Source: CAMLFJ01 sp040902305 (GTDB lineage: Bacteria > Methylomirabilota > Methylomirabilia > Rokubacteriales > CSP1-6). Taken from it: a DNA stretch of 64,000 bases. The DNA lies in NCBI GenBank assembly GCA_040902305.1, contig JBBDXN010000134.1:1-64000 (forward strand), in the 5' to 3' direction. Below, in pieces: positions 1-8,015 of the stretch. Within the stretch, counting starts at the first letter, position 1. Every line of letters begins with the position of its first letter. A model generated the notes under the pieces. The model ran no database searches. It was not told the DNA's origin and saw nothing but the letters and a program-made list of their open reading frames with translations. Both the position numbers and the translations under genes were made by a program.

Positions 1-78
1 GGAGCCGGCCGCGCGGGAGCCACCCCCGGCGACAGGACCCGGCCGCCTCACGCGTCGTCCGTTCATGACTAGTCCGGG

Positions 79-954
79 CTAGTAGCGGCGGCTCGGGACG
101 GGCTGGCCCGGGGCGCTACCCGGCATCGCCCGGTCAGGCGCGGTGCCGGTGCTCGGCCCCTTCATGGCCTCGCGGACCTTCGCCACTTCCTTCTGCGCGG
201 GTTCGCGCGTCTCGCGATGCTGGGCGGCCCGCTCGTAGGCCTGGAGCGCTCCCGGCAGATCGTTGAGGCGGGTACGCACCACGCCCAGGTTGAACCACGC
301 GCGCCCCTCGTCGCGGAGCGTGGCGGCGCGGGTGAAGGACTTCTCCGCGCCGGCGAGGTCGCTCTTGTCGTAGGCCAGGCGCCCGAGCGTGCTCCAGACT
401 TCGGGTACCTTGGTCTCGCGGTCGGCGAGCGCCTGCAGGTGGGGCAGCGCGCGCGGCTGCTGGCCCGCCTCGAGCAGCATGAAGGCCAGGCGCACCCGCA
501 GCTGCTCCTCGTCGCGCAGGGCGAGGGCCGCCTCATAGGCCCGCGCCGCGTCGTCCACGCGATTGAGCTGCTCGTTGGCGCCCGCCAGATCTCGCTGGGC
601 CGCGAACGAGCCCGGGTAGAGCTCCACGACCTTCCCGAAAGCGGCCGCCGCGTCCTCCCAGCGCGACTGGAACATCGCGGCCTGCCCGCGCAGGTAGTGG
701 GCGAGCACGTGCGTGGGCTGCTGCGCGATGGCTTGCCCGCTCAGCTCGCTCGCCTTCGCGTAGTCCTTCCGATCCATGGCCTCGACGGCCTGTCGGTAGA
801 GCGCGAAGGCCGGATCGTCCCAAATGCCCTGGGCCCCGGCGCTTCCGGTGGTGGCGATGGCGCAGAAGGCGAGCCCGACGGCTGTCCAGTGACGACCGCG
901 GGGGCGGCGGCTCAGCGGGCGTTCAGCTCGAAACGGACCGGCAAGATGACCCAT
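79..954 (-). CDS. TPR-repeat protein, exported
   Basis: A tetratricopeptide-repeat protein of about 290 residues. After a hydrophobic signal-like stretch (AVGLAFCAIATTGSAGA) come several helical repeats whose phrases fit TPR units (AHYLRGQAAMFQSRWEDAA, RAYEAALALRDEEQL, AWFNLGVVRTRLNDL), and then a Pro/Gly/Ser-rich tail. It probably acts as a periplasmic scaffold. It is the last gene of the iron-uptake operon, and its start overlaps the end of tonB. I chose the ATG at 954 because the next upstream ATG (999) would overlap tonB by about 88 bases. A still shorter start nearer the tonB stop is possible. The role in TonB function is inferred from position only. Confidence 0.75.
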   Translation of the reverse strand: MGHLAGPFRAERPLSRRPRGRHWTAVGLAFCAIATTGSAGAQGIWDDPAFALYRQAVEAMDRKDYAKASELSGQAIAQQPTHVLAHYLRGQAAMFQSRWEDAAAAFGKVVELYPGSFAAQRDLAGANEQLNRVDDAARAYEAALALRDEEQLRVRLAFMLLEAGQQPRALPHLQALADRETKVPEVWSTLGRLAYDKSDLAGAEKSFTRAATLRDEGRAWFNLGVVRTRLNDLPGALQAYERAAQHRETREPAQKEVAKVREAMKGPSTGTAPDRAMPGSAPGQPVPSRRY

Positions 955-1646
955 ACGGCGACGGTCTCCTTTCCTCGTCGAGCGGGCTCGAACCGCCATG
1001 TCCTGATGGCCTCCATGGCGGCCCGGTCCAGATCCGGGCGTCCGGCGGAGCGCTGGACCTGGACGGTGCCGACCTTGCCGCTCGTGAGCACTTCGAATCG
1101 GAGGGTCACGACGCCCTCGGCGCCTTCGCGTCGCGCGGCCTCCGGGTAGTGAGGGGTGGTCTGGTAGCCGCCCAGCGGGCGGGCGAACGAGGTGACGCCG
1201 GCGCCCGTGCCGCGCGCGACGCCGCCGCCGACACGGGGCCCCGGCCTCGCGCCCGGGATCTCCGGCGCGGGGAGCAGGAGCCCGCCCGCGCCGGCCAGGC
1301 CGGGAACCGCCAGCGCGGGGCCGGGCACGTTCGCCGAAGCCATGTAGCGGCGGTCGGGCGAGGTCGGCATCGGGTCGAGCCGGCGCTCGGGCCGGGGCGC
1401 CGGATCCGGCTGCATCGGGCTCTGGGTGATCGGGGCCGAGCGGACGATCGGGCGCGGCCGCGGGATCACCCGCGGGGGCTTGGACGGATCCGGCGGCGGA
1501 GCTGGCGGCTCCACCCGCACGATCTCCACGGGCACGAGCACGCGCTCGGGCTCGGGCCGCGCGAGGGCGACGACGGACGAGGTGGTGGCCAACCCCACCA
1601 CGTGGACGCCCACCGAGATCCAGAGCGGCCAGCCCGCCAGTCCCAT
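912..1646 (-). CDS. TonB family energy-transducing protein
   Basis: A protein of 244 residues with the three TonB parts in order: one N-terminal membrane segment (residues about 5-28), a long proline-rich periplasmic linker carrying PPAPPPDPSKPPRVIPRPRP, and a C-terminal TonB domain (about 150-244) with YPEAARREGAEGVVTLRFEV and an AIRTWRFEPA motif. It should pass ExbBD-derived energy to an outer-membrane receptor, here very likely the receptor encoded upstream in the same operon. No exbB or exbD is in the window. The start is the ATG at 1646, which overlaps the stop of the dioxygenase gene as TGATG. Longer readings of this frame run antisense through that gene and are artefacts. Confidence 0.88.
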   Translation of the reverse strand: MGLAGWPLWISVGVHVVGLATTSSVVALARPEPERVLVPVEIVRVEPPAPPPDPSKPPRVIPRPRPIVRSAPITQSPMQPDPAPRPERRLDPMPTSPDRRYMASANVPGPALAVPGLAGAGGLLLPAPEIPGARPGPRVGGGVARGTGAGVTSFARPLGGYQTTPHYPEAARREGAEGVVTLRFEVLTSGKVGTVQVQRSAGRPDLDRAAMEAIRTWRFEPARRGKETVAVWVILPVRFELNAR

Positions 1647-2326
1647 CAGGCGTCCGCCCAGCGGCGCAGCAGGTTGTGATAGCAGCTCGTGAGCGCGACC
1701 ACGCCGGGGTGGTCGGGGCCGGGCTCGCTCACCTGGCTGATGGCCATGTCGAGATCGAAGAGCAGGGAGCGCTCTCCGTCGTCGCGCACCATGCTCTGCA
1801 CCCAGAAGATCGAGGCGAGGCGCGCGCCCCGCGTCACCTCCGTGACCCGGTGCAGACTCGTGGCCGGGTAGAGGATCATGTCGCCGGCGGGGAGCTTGAC
1901 CGAGTGCGCGCCGTAGGTGTCGTCCACCACCAGCTCGCCGCCGTCGTACTCCTCGGGGGCGCTCAGGAAGAGGGTGGCCGAGAGATCGGTGCGCACGCGC
2001 AGCGGCGCGCCCGCCACCTGGCGGATCGCGTTGTCCACGTGAGCCGCGAAGGCCATGCCGGGCTCGTAGCGGTTGAACAGCGGGGGAAAGACGCGGAGCG
2101 GCAGCGCGGCGGACATGAACAGCGGATTGCGCTCGAGCGCGGTCACGATGACCTCGCCCATCTCCCGCGCCTCCGGCGTCCCCTCGGCGACCTGCAGGTT
2201 GTGCTTGGCCTTCGCGGAGAGATGCCCGGCCGTCATCCGGCCGTCCACCCACTTGGCGTCATCCAGCCGGGTGCGGCCGCGCGCCACCTGCGTGGCGGTC
2301 AGGACCTTGGGGACGTGGAGGAGCAT
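1646..2326 (-). CDS. piuC: PiuC-like Fe(II)/2-oxoglutarate dioxygenase (PKHD-type)
   Basis: A protein of 226 residues, the usual length for the PiuC/YbiX PKHD-type hydroxylases. The iron ligands are visible as H96-V-D98 (in FAAHVDNAI) and H159 (in YPATSLHRV), with R169 as the probable 2-oxoglutarate-binding arginine. The C-terminal LTSCYHNLLRRWA ending is also typical. The family is encoded beside TonB-dependent siderophore receptors in Pseudomonas and enterics and is iron-regulated; its substrate is unknown. Here it follows the receptor gene by 10 bases and overlaps tonB, so the three genes are almost certainly co-transcribed. Confidence 0.9.
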   Translation of the reverse strand: MLLHVPKVLTATQVARGRTRLDDAKWVDGRMTAGHLSAKAKHNLQVAEGTPEAREMGEVIVTALERNPLFMSAALPLRVFPPLFNRYEPGMAFAAHVDNAIRQVAGAPLRVRTDLSATLFLSAPEEYDGGELVVDDTYGAHSVKLPAGDMILYPATSLHRVTEVTRGARLASIFWVQSMVRDDGERSLLFDLDMAISQVSEPGPDHPGVVALTSCYHNLLRRWADA

Positions 2327-2336
2327 GGCGCGGATC

Positions 2337-4526
2337 CTAGAACCGCCAGGTGCCGGTGAGCAGGAAGGTGCGGGACGCGCCCGGGATGACGTGGGCGGGG
2401 TGGGTCGAGTCGAAGTAGGTCGCGTTGGAGAGGTTCAGCACGTTGAAGCGCAGCTCGAGGGGTTTGATCGGCCGGAAGGCGATCAACGCGTCCCCCGTCA
2501 CGAACGCGGGCGCCGCGTTGGTGTTGACGTTGTTGGCGTAGCGCCGGTCCACGAACGTCGCGCCGCCGCCGACCTGCCACCGGCTGGTGATGTCGTACGT
2601 GGTCCACAGGCTCGCCGAGTGCTCGGGCACGTTCTGGACGCGCTTGCCCTCCACCGGGATGCCGCTCGCGACGTCGTTCGACTCGGTGACGCGGGAGTCG
2701 AGGTAGGTGTAGCCGAGGAAGACGTTCCAGCCGCGCAGGATCTGGCCCACCAGCTCCAGCTCGACGCCGCGCACCCGCTGGCGGCCGTCGGTCACCTGCA
2801 CGCCGAGCACCGGATCGTTGGTGCGGGCGTTGGTCTTGTTGATCTGGAACACTGCGCCGCGGAGGCCGAGGGCCCCGTTCAGGAAGTCGAACTTGGCGCC
2901 CAGCTCGAAGCTCTCGTTCTTCTCGGGCTCGGTCCCCGCGTTGTTGAGGGAGAGGGTCAGCGCCTCCGCGGAAGGATTGAACGAGGTGCCGTAGGAGAAG
3001 TAGTAGGTCTGTATCTTGGTGGGCAAGAACACCAGCGCGGCACGCGGGTTCAGGGCCTCGTCGGTGCGGGAGAGCTTCTGCGCCGCAACGCGGTTGCGGA
3101 AGTCGGCGTCGAAGAGGTCGTAGCGCAGGCCGCCCATGATCTTCCACTGCTCGGTGAGCGACACCTCGTCCACCGCGTAGACGCCCACCGAGGTCGCGCT
3201 CGAGGAGCCGTCGAAGTTCTTGGCCCGACCCATCCCGGCCAGGCTCGGGAAGTTGTCGGGGTCGTCGAGCGCGGTGGTGGGGATGCCGGTGAACGCGTGG
3301 CGCGTCACGTCGGAGGTCTCGTGGCCGGCCTCCACCCCCGCGACCAGCGTGTGCTTGAGCCGCCACGTGTTGAACTTGAAGACCACGTCGGTGCTGTTGG
3401 TGATGCTGGTGTCCGTCTGGTCCCGCTGGGCACCGCTCCGCGACACGAGGATCTGGCTGAGAGGCGTGCCGGGCGTCGGAGTGCCCACGATGCGGGGTGG
3501 CGACACGATCGAGCCCCGCTTGATCAAGGCGAGCCGCAGCGTGTTGCGCAGGCGCAGGTTCTCGTTGAAGTCGTGCTCGAATCGGAGCGTGCCGATGTGG
3601 ACGTCGTCGTGCTCGTAGTCGCGGCCGGGAAAGCCGTAGAAGTTCTCCCGATCGACGTCGGGCGGCTTGCCGAACACGTACGGCAGGCCGTAGTCGGGCA
3701 TGTTGTCGTCGCTCAGGTAGTAGAAGCTGGCGATGAAGCGCGTCGGCCCGTTGAGGCCGATGCCGAAGGATGGCGCCACGCCCAGGCGCTCCTGCTCGAT
3801 GTAGTCCCGACCCGGCGTCTCGCCCTTGAACCCCATCAGGTTGAGGCGCAGGGCCGCCGAGGGGCCGAACGGCTGGTTGAGGTCCACCGCGACCCGGCCC
3901 TGCGGCCCGCTGCCCACCGTGCCGGTGAGCTCGGAGAACGGCGTGAGCCTCGGCGCCTTGCTCACCTGGTTGATGACGCCGCCGGTGGCGCCGCGCCCGA
4001 ACAGGACCGCGGAGGGCCCCTTGAGCACCTCGATCGACTCCAGGTTGAAGGTGTCGCGCGCGTACTGGCCGAGGTCCCGCACCCCGTCGATGAAGATGTC
4101 GGTACCCGCCGAGAATCCGCGGAGCGTGAGGTTGTCGCCCTGCCGCCCCCCGCCCTCGCCCGCGGCCAGGGCGATGCCGGGCACGGTGCGCAGCGCCTCG
4201 CGGAGCGTGAAGAGCGACCGCTGCTCCAGGATCTGCTCGGGCAGGACGGTGATGGACTGCGGGGTGTCCTTGATCGGATCCGGCAGCTTGTAGAGGCTCG
4301 GCTCCTCGATCTTGTACTGGTCGCGCTGGCCGCGGACGTCCACCCCGGGCAGCGAGACGTCGTCCTTGCCGTCCTGCGGCGGAGGCGCCGGGGTCTGCGC
4401 CCACGCCCCGGTGGCCGCGAGGGCCAGTCCCATGCCGAGGGTGGAGCCGACCAGCCGGTTGAGCGAGATGCCGCCGCGCCGACCGGCGCGCTTGATGTGC
4501 CTGACGAATGACCGACGCCGACCCAT
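2337..4526 (-). CDS. TonB-dependent siderophore receptor
   Basis: An outer-membrane receptor of 729 residues. It has a signal region ending near GAWAQTPAP, a plug domain (LPDPIKDTPQSITVLPEQIL, ALRTVPGIALAAGEGG, GVRDLGQYARDTF, GRGATGGVINQVSKAP) and a beta-barrel ending in the terminal aromatic FLLTGTWRF. The plug wording is that of the Fiu/FhuA/PiuA ferric-siderophore class. It is first in an operon with piuC, tonB and a TPR gene, so ferric-siderophore or catecholate uptake is the best inference. Its upstream region holds a promoter with an overlapping palindrome at 4724-4761. The precise siderophore cannot be read from the sequence. Confidence 0.92.
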   Translation of the reverse strand: MGRRRSFVRHIKRAGRRGGISLNRLVGSTLGMGLALAATGAWAQTPAPPPQDGKDDVSLPGVDVRGQRDQYKIEEPSLYKLPDPIKDTPQSITVLPEQILEQRSLFTLREALRTVPGIALAAGEGGGRQGDNLTLRGFSAGTDIFIDGVRDLGQYARDTFNLESIEVLKGPSAVLFGRGATGGVINQVSKAPRLTPFSELTGTVGSGPQGRVAVDLNQPFGPSAALRLNLMGFKGETPGRDYIEQERLGVAPSFGIGLNGPTRFIASFYYLSDDNMPDYGLPYVFGKPPDVDRENFYGFPGRDYEHDDVHIGTLRFEHDFNENLRLRNTLRLALIKRGSIVSPPRIVGTPTPGTPLSQILVSRSGAQRDQTDTSITNSTDVVFKFNTWRLKHTLVAGVEAGHETSDVTRHAFTGIPTTALDDPDNFPSLAGMGRAKNFDGSSSATSVGVYAVDEVSLTEQWKIMGGLRYDLFDADFRNRVAAQKLSRTDEALNPRAALVFLPTKIQTYYFSYGTSFNPSAEALTLSLNNAGTEPEKNESFELGAKFDFLNGALGLRGAVFQINKTNARTNDPVLGVQVTDGRQRVRGVELELVGQILRGWNVFLGYTYLDSRVTESNDVASGIPVEGKRVQNVPEHSASLWTTYDITSRWQVGGGATFVDRRYANNVNTNAAPAFVTGDALIAFRPIKPLELRFNVLNLSNATYFDSTHPAHVIPGASRTFLLTGTWRF

Positions 4527-4655
4527 GCCGTGCCTCCCGGGGAAAGTGGGGTGACCGGGCTGGCTAGCGTGGGTCGCGAAACCGGAGGCTGGCTAGCGAA
4601 TGCGCTTCGGCGGGCGTGCCGTTCGGGGCCGGCCGCCGGGCCCCGCCCAGCGCGG

Positions 4656-4688
4656 NNNNNNNNNNGGGGGGGGGGGGGGGGGGGGGGG
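4656..4688. other. Assembly gap (10 N) plus 23-G run
   Basis: Ten N bases (4656-4665) are followed by an uninterrupted run of 23 G (4666-4688) and then by C-rich sequence. This looks like a scaffold join or low-quality poly-G read end rather than biology. The distance between the iron operon promoter and the receptor start codon is therefore not reliable. Confidence 0.9.
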
Positions 4689-4723
4689 CGCCCCCCCCGG
4701 CCCCGGCCATGCCGGGGCGGTGC

Positions 4724-4761
4724 TTAGGTAACCCTAATGAGCAGGCCTTGTCAACCCTAAT
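4724..4761 (-). promoter_or_regulatory. Promoter with palindromic operator upstream of siderophore receptor operon
   Basis: Read on the minus strand, a consensus -35 TTGACA (4754-4749) lies 17 bases before a -10-like TTACCT (4731-4726). The -10 is embedded in the palindrome TTAGGGTTACCTAA (4737-4724). The 9-mer ATTAGGGTT occurs twice in direct orientation, 23 bases apart (4761-4753 and 4738-4730), once at each promoter element. TTAGG...CCTAA half-sites recall DtxR/IdeR-type iron operators, although the spacing here is shorter. Iron-responsive repression of the receptor-piuC-tonB operon is inferred. Confidence 0.5.
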
Positions 4762-4795
4762 ATGCGGGCGAGTTCGGCCGGCCCGGCCGGAGCTT

Positions 4796-6496
4796 CTACG
4801 CGGAGAACTCCCGGAGCAGCCGGCCCGGCCGCCCGCACTCCTTGACCGGGCCGCTCTCGCTCGCCGTCCGGACCCCGTTGACCCAGACCCCGTGCAGGCC
4901 GACGGCCGGGGTGTCGAGCCGGCTCGCCCCGGTGGGCAGGTCGTTGACGCGGCGCTTGTCGCCGCGGCCCACCGTCGCCGGATCGAACAGCATGAGATCG
5001 GCCCAGGCGCCGGCCTGGAGCCGGCCGCGGCCCTGGATGCGGTAGGCGTCGGCCACCGCGCTGGTCACCGCGCGCACCGCCTGCTCGAGAGTGAGGTCGC
5101 CGCGCTCGCGCGCCCAGTGGCCGAAGAGGTGCAGGCCGAAGCCCGCGTCGCAGAGGAAGGAGAGATGGGCGCCCGCGTCCGACAGGGCCACCGCGGTGTG
5201 GGGGTGGCGCAGCAGCCGCTTCACTTCATTCTCGTCGATGTTGAACAGCCGGCAGTCGAACATCGCGTCCAGCTCGCCGTCGAGGCCGAAGTCGAGGAAG
5301 GTGTCCCAGGGATGCCGGCCGCGCTCGCGCGCGAGCGCCCCGATCGTCCGGCCCTCGAGGCCCCGGTGCTCCGGGCGCTGCACCTCCGCGATCGTCAGGT
5401 GATCCCAGTTCTGGTCGCTGAAGCGGTTCGGCACGCCCGGCTGGCCGATCTCCGTCTTGAGCGCGGCGCGGAACGACGGATCGGCGAGGACGGCGCGGTA
5501 GCGCGCCTCGGTGTCGGCCTCGATGGCGGGCCGCCAGGCGATGAAGGCCTCGAGCGGGTAGGGGTGGCGGAGGGTGAACTCCATGCCGAGGGGGAAGCAG
5601 CCCACCTGGGCCCACAGCTCGCGCCCCCGGCTACGCGCGGCCTCGATCTCGCCCAGCTCCCGGAAGACGCGGGTCGGATCGCCCGGATCCACGAACATGG
5701 CCGCGATCATCACCGGCCGCCGCGTGGCCGCCGCGATGCCCTCGAGCCACGGCACCGTGGAGGTCATCCCCTTGGTGAGCATGAAGACGCCGCGGCCGAC
5801 CTCGCCGAGGGCGCCGGTGAGCGCGGCCATCTCGCGCTCGTCGGCCAGCCGCGAGGGCATCGGGATGCCGTGCTCGCCGTTGTGCTGCTCGAGCGTGGAG
5901 GTGGCGAAGCCGATCGCGCCGACCCGGAGCGCCTCCACCACGATGCGCCGCATCTCCGCGATCTCCGCGTCGGTGGCCTTCCGCTTGCTCGCCTCCTCGC
6001 CCAGCACGTAGGTGCGCACCGAGGAGTGGCCCACGAACGAGGCCACGTTGGGCACCAGCCCGCGGCGCTCGAGGGAGGCCAGGTACTCGGGATAGCTCTC
6101 GAAGTCCCACTGGATGCCCGCGCGCATGGCCTCGAGCGACATGCCCTCCACGTGGGTGAGGTTGCGCACGATGAGGTCGCGGTGCGCGGGGTGGCACGGG
6201 GCGATCGTGAAGCCGCAGTTGCCGATCACCACCGTGGTCACCCCGAGCGACGTCGAGGGAGTGGCGAACGGATCCCAGGTGAGCTGGGCGTCGTAGTGGG
6301 TATGGATGTCCACGATGCCGGGCGCCAGCACGTGGCCGCGCGCGTCCACGCGGTCGCGCGCGGCACCGAGATCGCCGCCGCGGCGGTCGTCGCTGATCGC
6401 GGCGATGCGGCCGTCCTTGACCGCGAGGCTGCCGTCGCGCGCGGGGGTGCCGAGACCATCGATGAGGCGGGCGTTGTCGATGACGAGATCGTGCAC
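4796..6496 (-). CDS. N-acyl-D-amino-acid deacylase / D-aminoacylase family amidohydrolase
   Basis: A protein of 566 residues in the D-aminoacylase branch of the metal-dependent amidohydrolase superfamily. The metal-binding HxH is in GIVDIHTHYDAQLTWDP near residue 65, followed by VIGNCGFTIAPC. A C-terminal ALSDAGAHLSFLCD holds the late catalytic aspartate, and the beta-sandwich tail is typical (GAWADLMLFDP). Such enzymes hydrolyse N-acyl-D-amino acids or related cyclic amides in the cytoplasm. A paralogue of nearly the same length lies at 42655-44370. It is a single gene on the minus strand with a dispersed hairpin repeat about 80 bases upstream. Substrate is not determined. Confidence 0.85.
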   Translation of the reverse strand: MHDLVIDNARLIDGLGTPARDGSLAVKDGRIAAISDDRRGGDLGAARDRVDARGHVLAPGIVDIHTHYDAQLTWDPFATPSTSLGVTTVVIGNCGFTIAPCHPAHRDLIVRNLTHVEGMSLEAMRAGIQWDFESYPEYLASLERRGLVPNVASFVGHSSVRTYVLGEEASKRKATDAEIAEMRRIVVEALRVGAIGFATSTLEQHNGEHGIPMPSRLADEREMAALTGALGEVGRGVFMLTKGMTSTVPWLEGIAAATRRPVMIAAMFVDPGDPTRVFRELGEIEAARSRGRELWAQVGCFPLGMEFTLRHPYPLEAFIAWRPAIEADTEARYRAVLADPSFRAALKTEIGQPGVPNRFSDQNWDHLTIAEVQRPEHRGLEGRTIGALARERGRHPWDTFLDFGLDGELDAMFDCRLFNIDENEVKRLLRHPHTAVALSDAGAHLSFLCDAGFGLHLFGHWARERGDLTLEQAVRAVTSAVADAYRIQGRGRLQAGAWADLMLFDPATVGRGDKRRVNDLPTGASRLDTPAVGLHGVWVNGVRTASESGPVKECGRPGRLLREFSA

Positions 6497-6572
6497 GGGG
6501 ACGGCCTCCTGGGATCGGGTGTGCCTGACCGTCCGAGGCTAGCCCGGGGGCGGGGGGCCCGTCAACCGAGCG

Positions 6573-6640
6573 CCCCCTCACCCTGCCCCGACCGGCTCCC
6601 TCTCCCTCCTGGGAGGGAGAGGGTCGGGGTGAGGGTGGGG
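6573..6640. repeat. Dispersed hairpin repeat (family A, copy 1)
   Basis: An imperfect inverted repeat in the short gap between two minus-strand genes. The left arm contains CCCTCACCCTGCCCCGACC and CTCCCTCTCCCTCC, and the right arm gives the complement (GGGAGGGAGAGGG, then TCGGGGTGAGGG). The same CCCTCACCCTGCCCTCTCCC motif recurs near 16190, 17090 and 26816, so this is a dispersed REP-like family. It may also act as a terminator. Confidence 0.7.
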
Positions 6641-6663
6641 CGCACCTTCGTGAATCGTGCGGG

Positions 6664-7860
6664 CTAGAGTGTCCGCAGCGCCTCGGTGACCGGGACGCGG
6701 GCCGCGCGCACCGCGGGCAGGAGCCCGCCGGCCAGGCCGATCGCCAGCGCCCAGGTGAGCCCGCGGAGCAGCAGGCCCGGCGTCACGCGGAAGTCGAAGG
6801 CCACCTGCGAGAAGGTATTGAAGTTGAGCGTGGAGAGCGAGGCGCCGTCGCAGTAGACGTAGGCCAGCGCTCCGCCCACCGCGCCGCCCAGGAGCGACAG
6901 CAGGAGCGCCTCGATCATCACCGAGACCACCACCGGCGTGCCCCCGAAGCCGATGGCGCGCAGGGTGGCGATCTCGACCTGGCGGCTGGCGATGGCGGAG
7001 TACATGCAGTTGAGCGCGCCGAAGGTGGCGCCCACCGCCATGAACGCGGCCACCGTGTAGCCGAGCACGTTGATGAGGTCGGAGAGCACGGTGGCCTGCT
7101 TGGCGTAGTATTCGGGCTCTCGCAGCACGCTGATCGAGAAGCGGCGATCGCGGCTCACCGAGTCCCGGAAGGCGGCCAGGCCCGAATCGGAGCCGTCGGC
7201 GAGCCGAGCCGTCACCGATTGGTAGCCGGTGCGCCGGAAGGCGGACATGGCGACCTCGGCGTCGGCCCAGATCTCCGACTCGTGCACGTCGCCGCCGCTC
7301 TCGAAGATGCCGACCACCGTCCAGTCGCTGTCGCGGAAGCCGATGCGCGAGCCCACCGCGAGCCCGGCGAATTGCCCGGCCGCCTTGCGGCCCACCACGA
7401 CCTCGCGGACGCCGGGCTCGAAGCGACGCCCCTCCACGAGGCGCACTTCGTCGCGGATGTCGAACGCGGCTCGTTGCACCCCGCGGAACGGCACGTTGTT
7501 GGGGTGGCTCTCGCCCTTGCGCGGCAGATCCACCATGACGACCAGCTCGGCGGACGCGAGCGGGCGCCCGGACGGGTCGCGGGCCACCCCGGGCAGCGCG
7601 GCGAGGAGGGTGGCCTGGTCGCGGTCCACCCCGCTCGACAGCTCGGCATCGGAGCCGGAGCGCAGCATGATCACGCGGTCATCGCGCCCCGTGCTGGCCA
7701 GGGTGTGGCGAAACCCCTCGGACATCGCCAGCACCGAGACCAGCACCCCGACCACGCCCGCGATCCCGACCACGACCACGAGCGACGTGCCGACCCGCGA
7801 CGGCAGGTTGCGCAGGTTCATGAGGGTGATCGCCGCGACCTGAGCTAGCGTGCGCATCAA
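6664..7860 (-). CDS. ABC transporter permease, FtsX/MacB type
   Basis: A protein of 398 residues with the MacB/FtsX layout. There is one N-terminal membrane segment (about 22-46, VVVVGIAGVVGVLVSVLAM), a large periplasmic domain (about 50-265), and three C-terminal membrane segments (about 270-295, 320-350 and 365-388) with the family motif ATLRAIGFGGTPVVVSVMIE. It ends in AARVPVTEALRTL. It is the last gene of a four-gene exporter set with the adaptor, ATPase and first permease. A 155-base gap with a hairpin separates it from the first permease, so it may be transcribed partly on its own. Substrate unknown. Confidence 0.85.
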   Translation of the reverse strand: MMRTLAQVAAITLMNLRNLPSRVGTSLVVVVGIAGVVGVLVSVLAMSEGFRHTLASTGRDDRVIMLRSGSDAELSSGVDRDQATLLAALPGVARDPSGRPLASAELVVMVDLPRKGESHPNNVPFRGVQRAAFDIRDEVRLVEGRRFEPGVREVVVGRKAAGQFAGLAVGSRIGFRDSDWTVVGIFESGGDVHESEIWADAEVAMSAFRRTGYQSVTARLADGSDSGLAAFRDSVSRDRRFSISVLREPEYYAKQATVLSDLINVLGYTVAAFMAVGATFGALNCMYSAIASRQVEIATLRAIGFGGTPVVVSVMIEALLLSLLGGAVGGALAYVYCDGASLSTLNFNTFSQVAFDFRVTPGLLLRGLTWALAIGLAGGLLPAVRAARVPVTEALRTL

Positions 7861-7936
7861 GCGGGCCGTTGGCCGACGGGTGTCCGCCCACGAACCGGAA
7901 CTGGCCCCGGGCAGATGAATAGTGCGGTGGGGGGGG

Positions 7937-7966
7937 TTGGGGGAGGAGCGCCGCCGCTCCCCCCCA
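7937..7966. other. GC-rich hairpin between two permease genes
   Basis: TTGGGGGAGGAGCG is followed, after a short loop, by CGCTCCCCCCCAA, giving a stem of about 13 pairs with one extra C. It lies between the two permease genes. On the minus strand no T-run follows, so it is a weak terminator candidate. It could be an attenuator or mRNA-stabilising hairpin. Confidence 0.4.
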
Positions 7967-8015
7967 ATAAGAACAATGCCGTACCTGCGCGTGTCATGAG
8001 CCAGTCGGGTAGTGA

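Noticed and set aside
4530..4727. Open frames crossing the N run and poly-G tract
   Set aside because: They are products of the assembly gap and low-complexity sequence.
7937..7966. GC-rich hairpin considered as a rho-independent terminator
   Set aside because: No T-run follows on the minus strand, so it is listed only as a hairpin.
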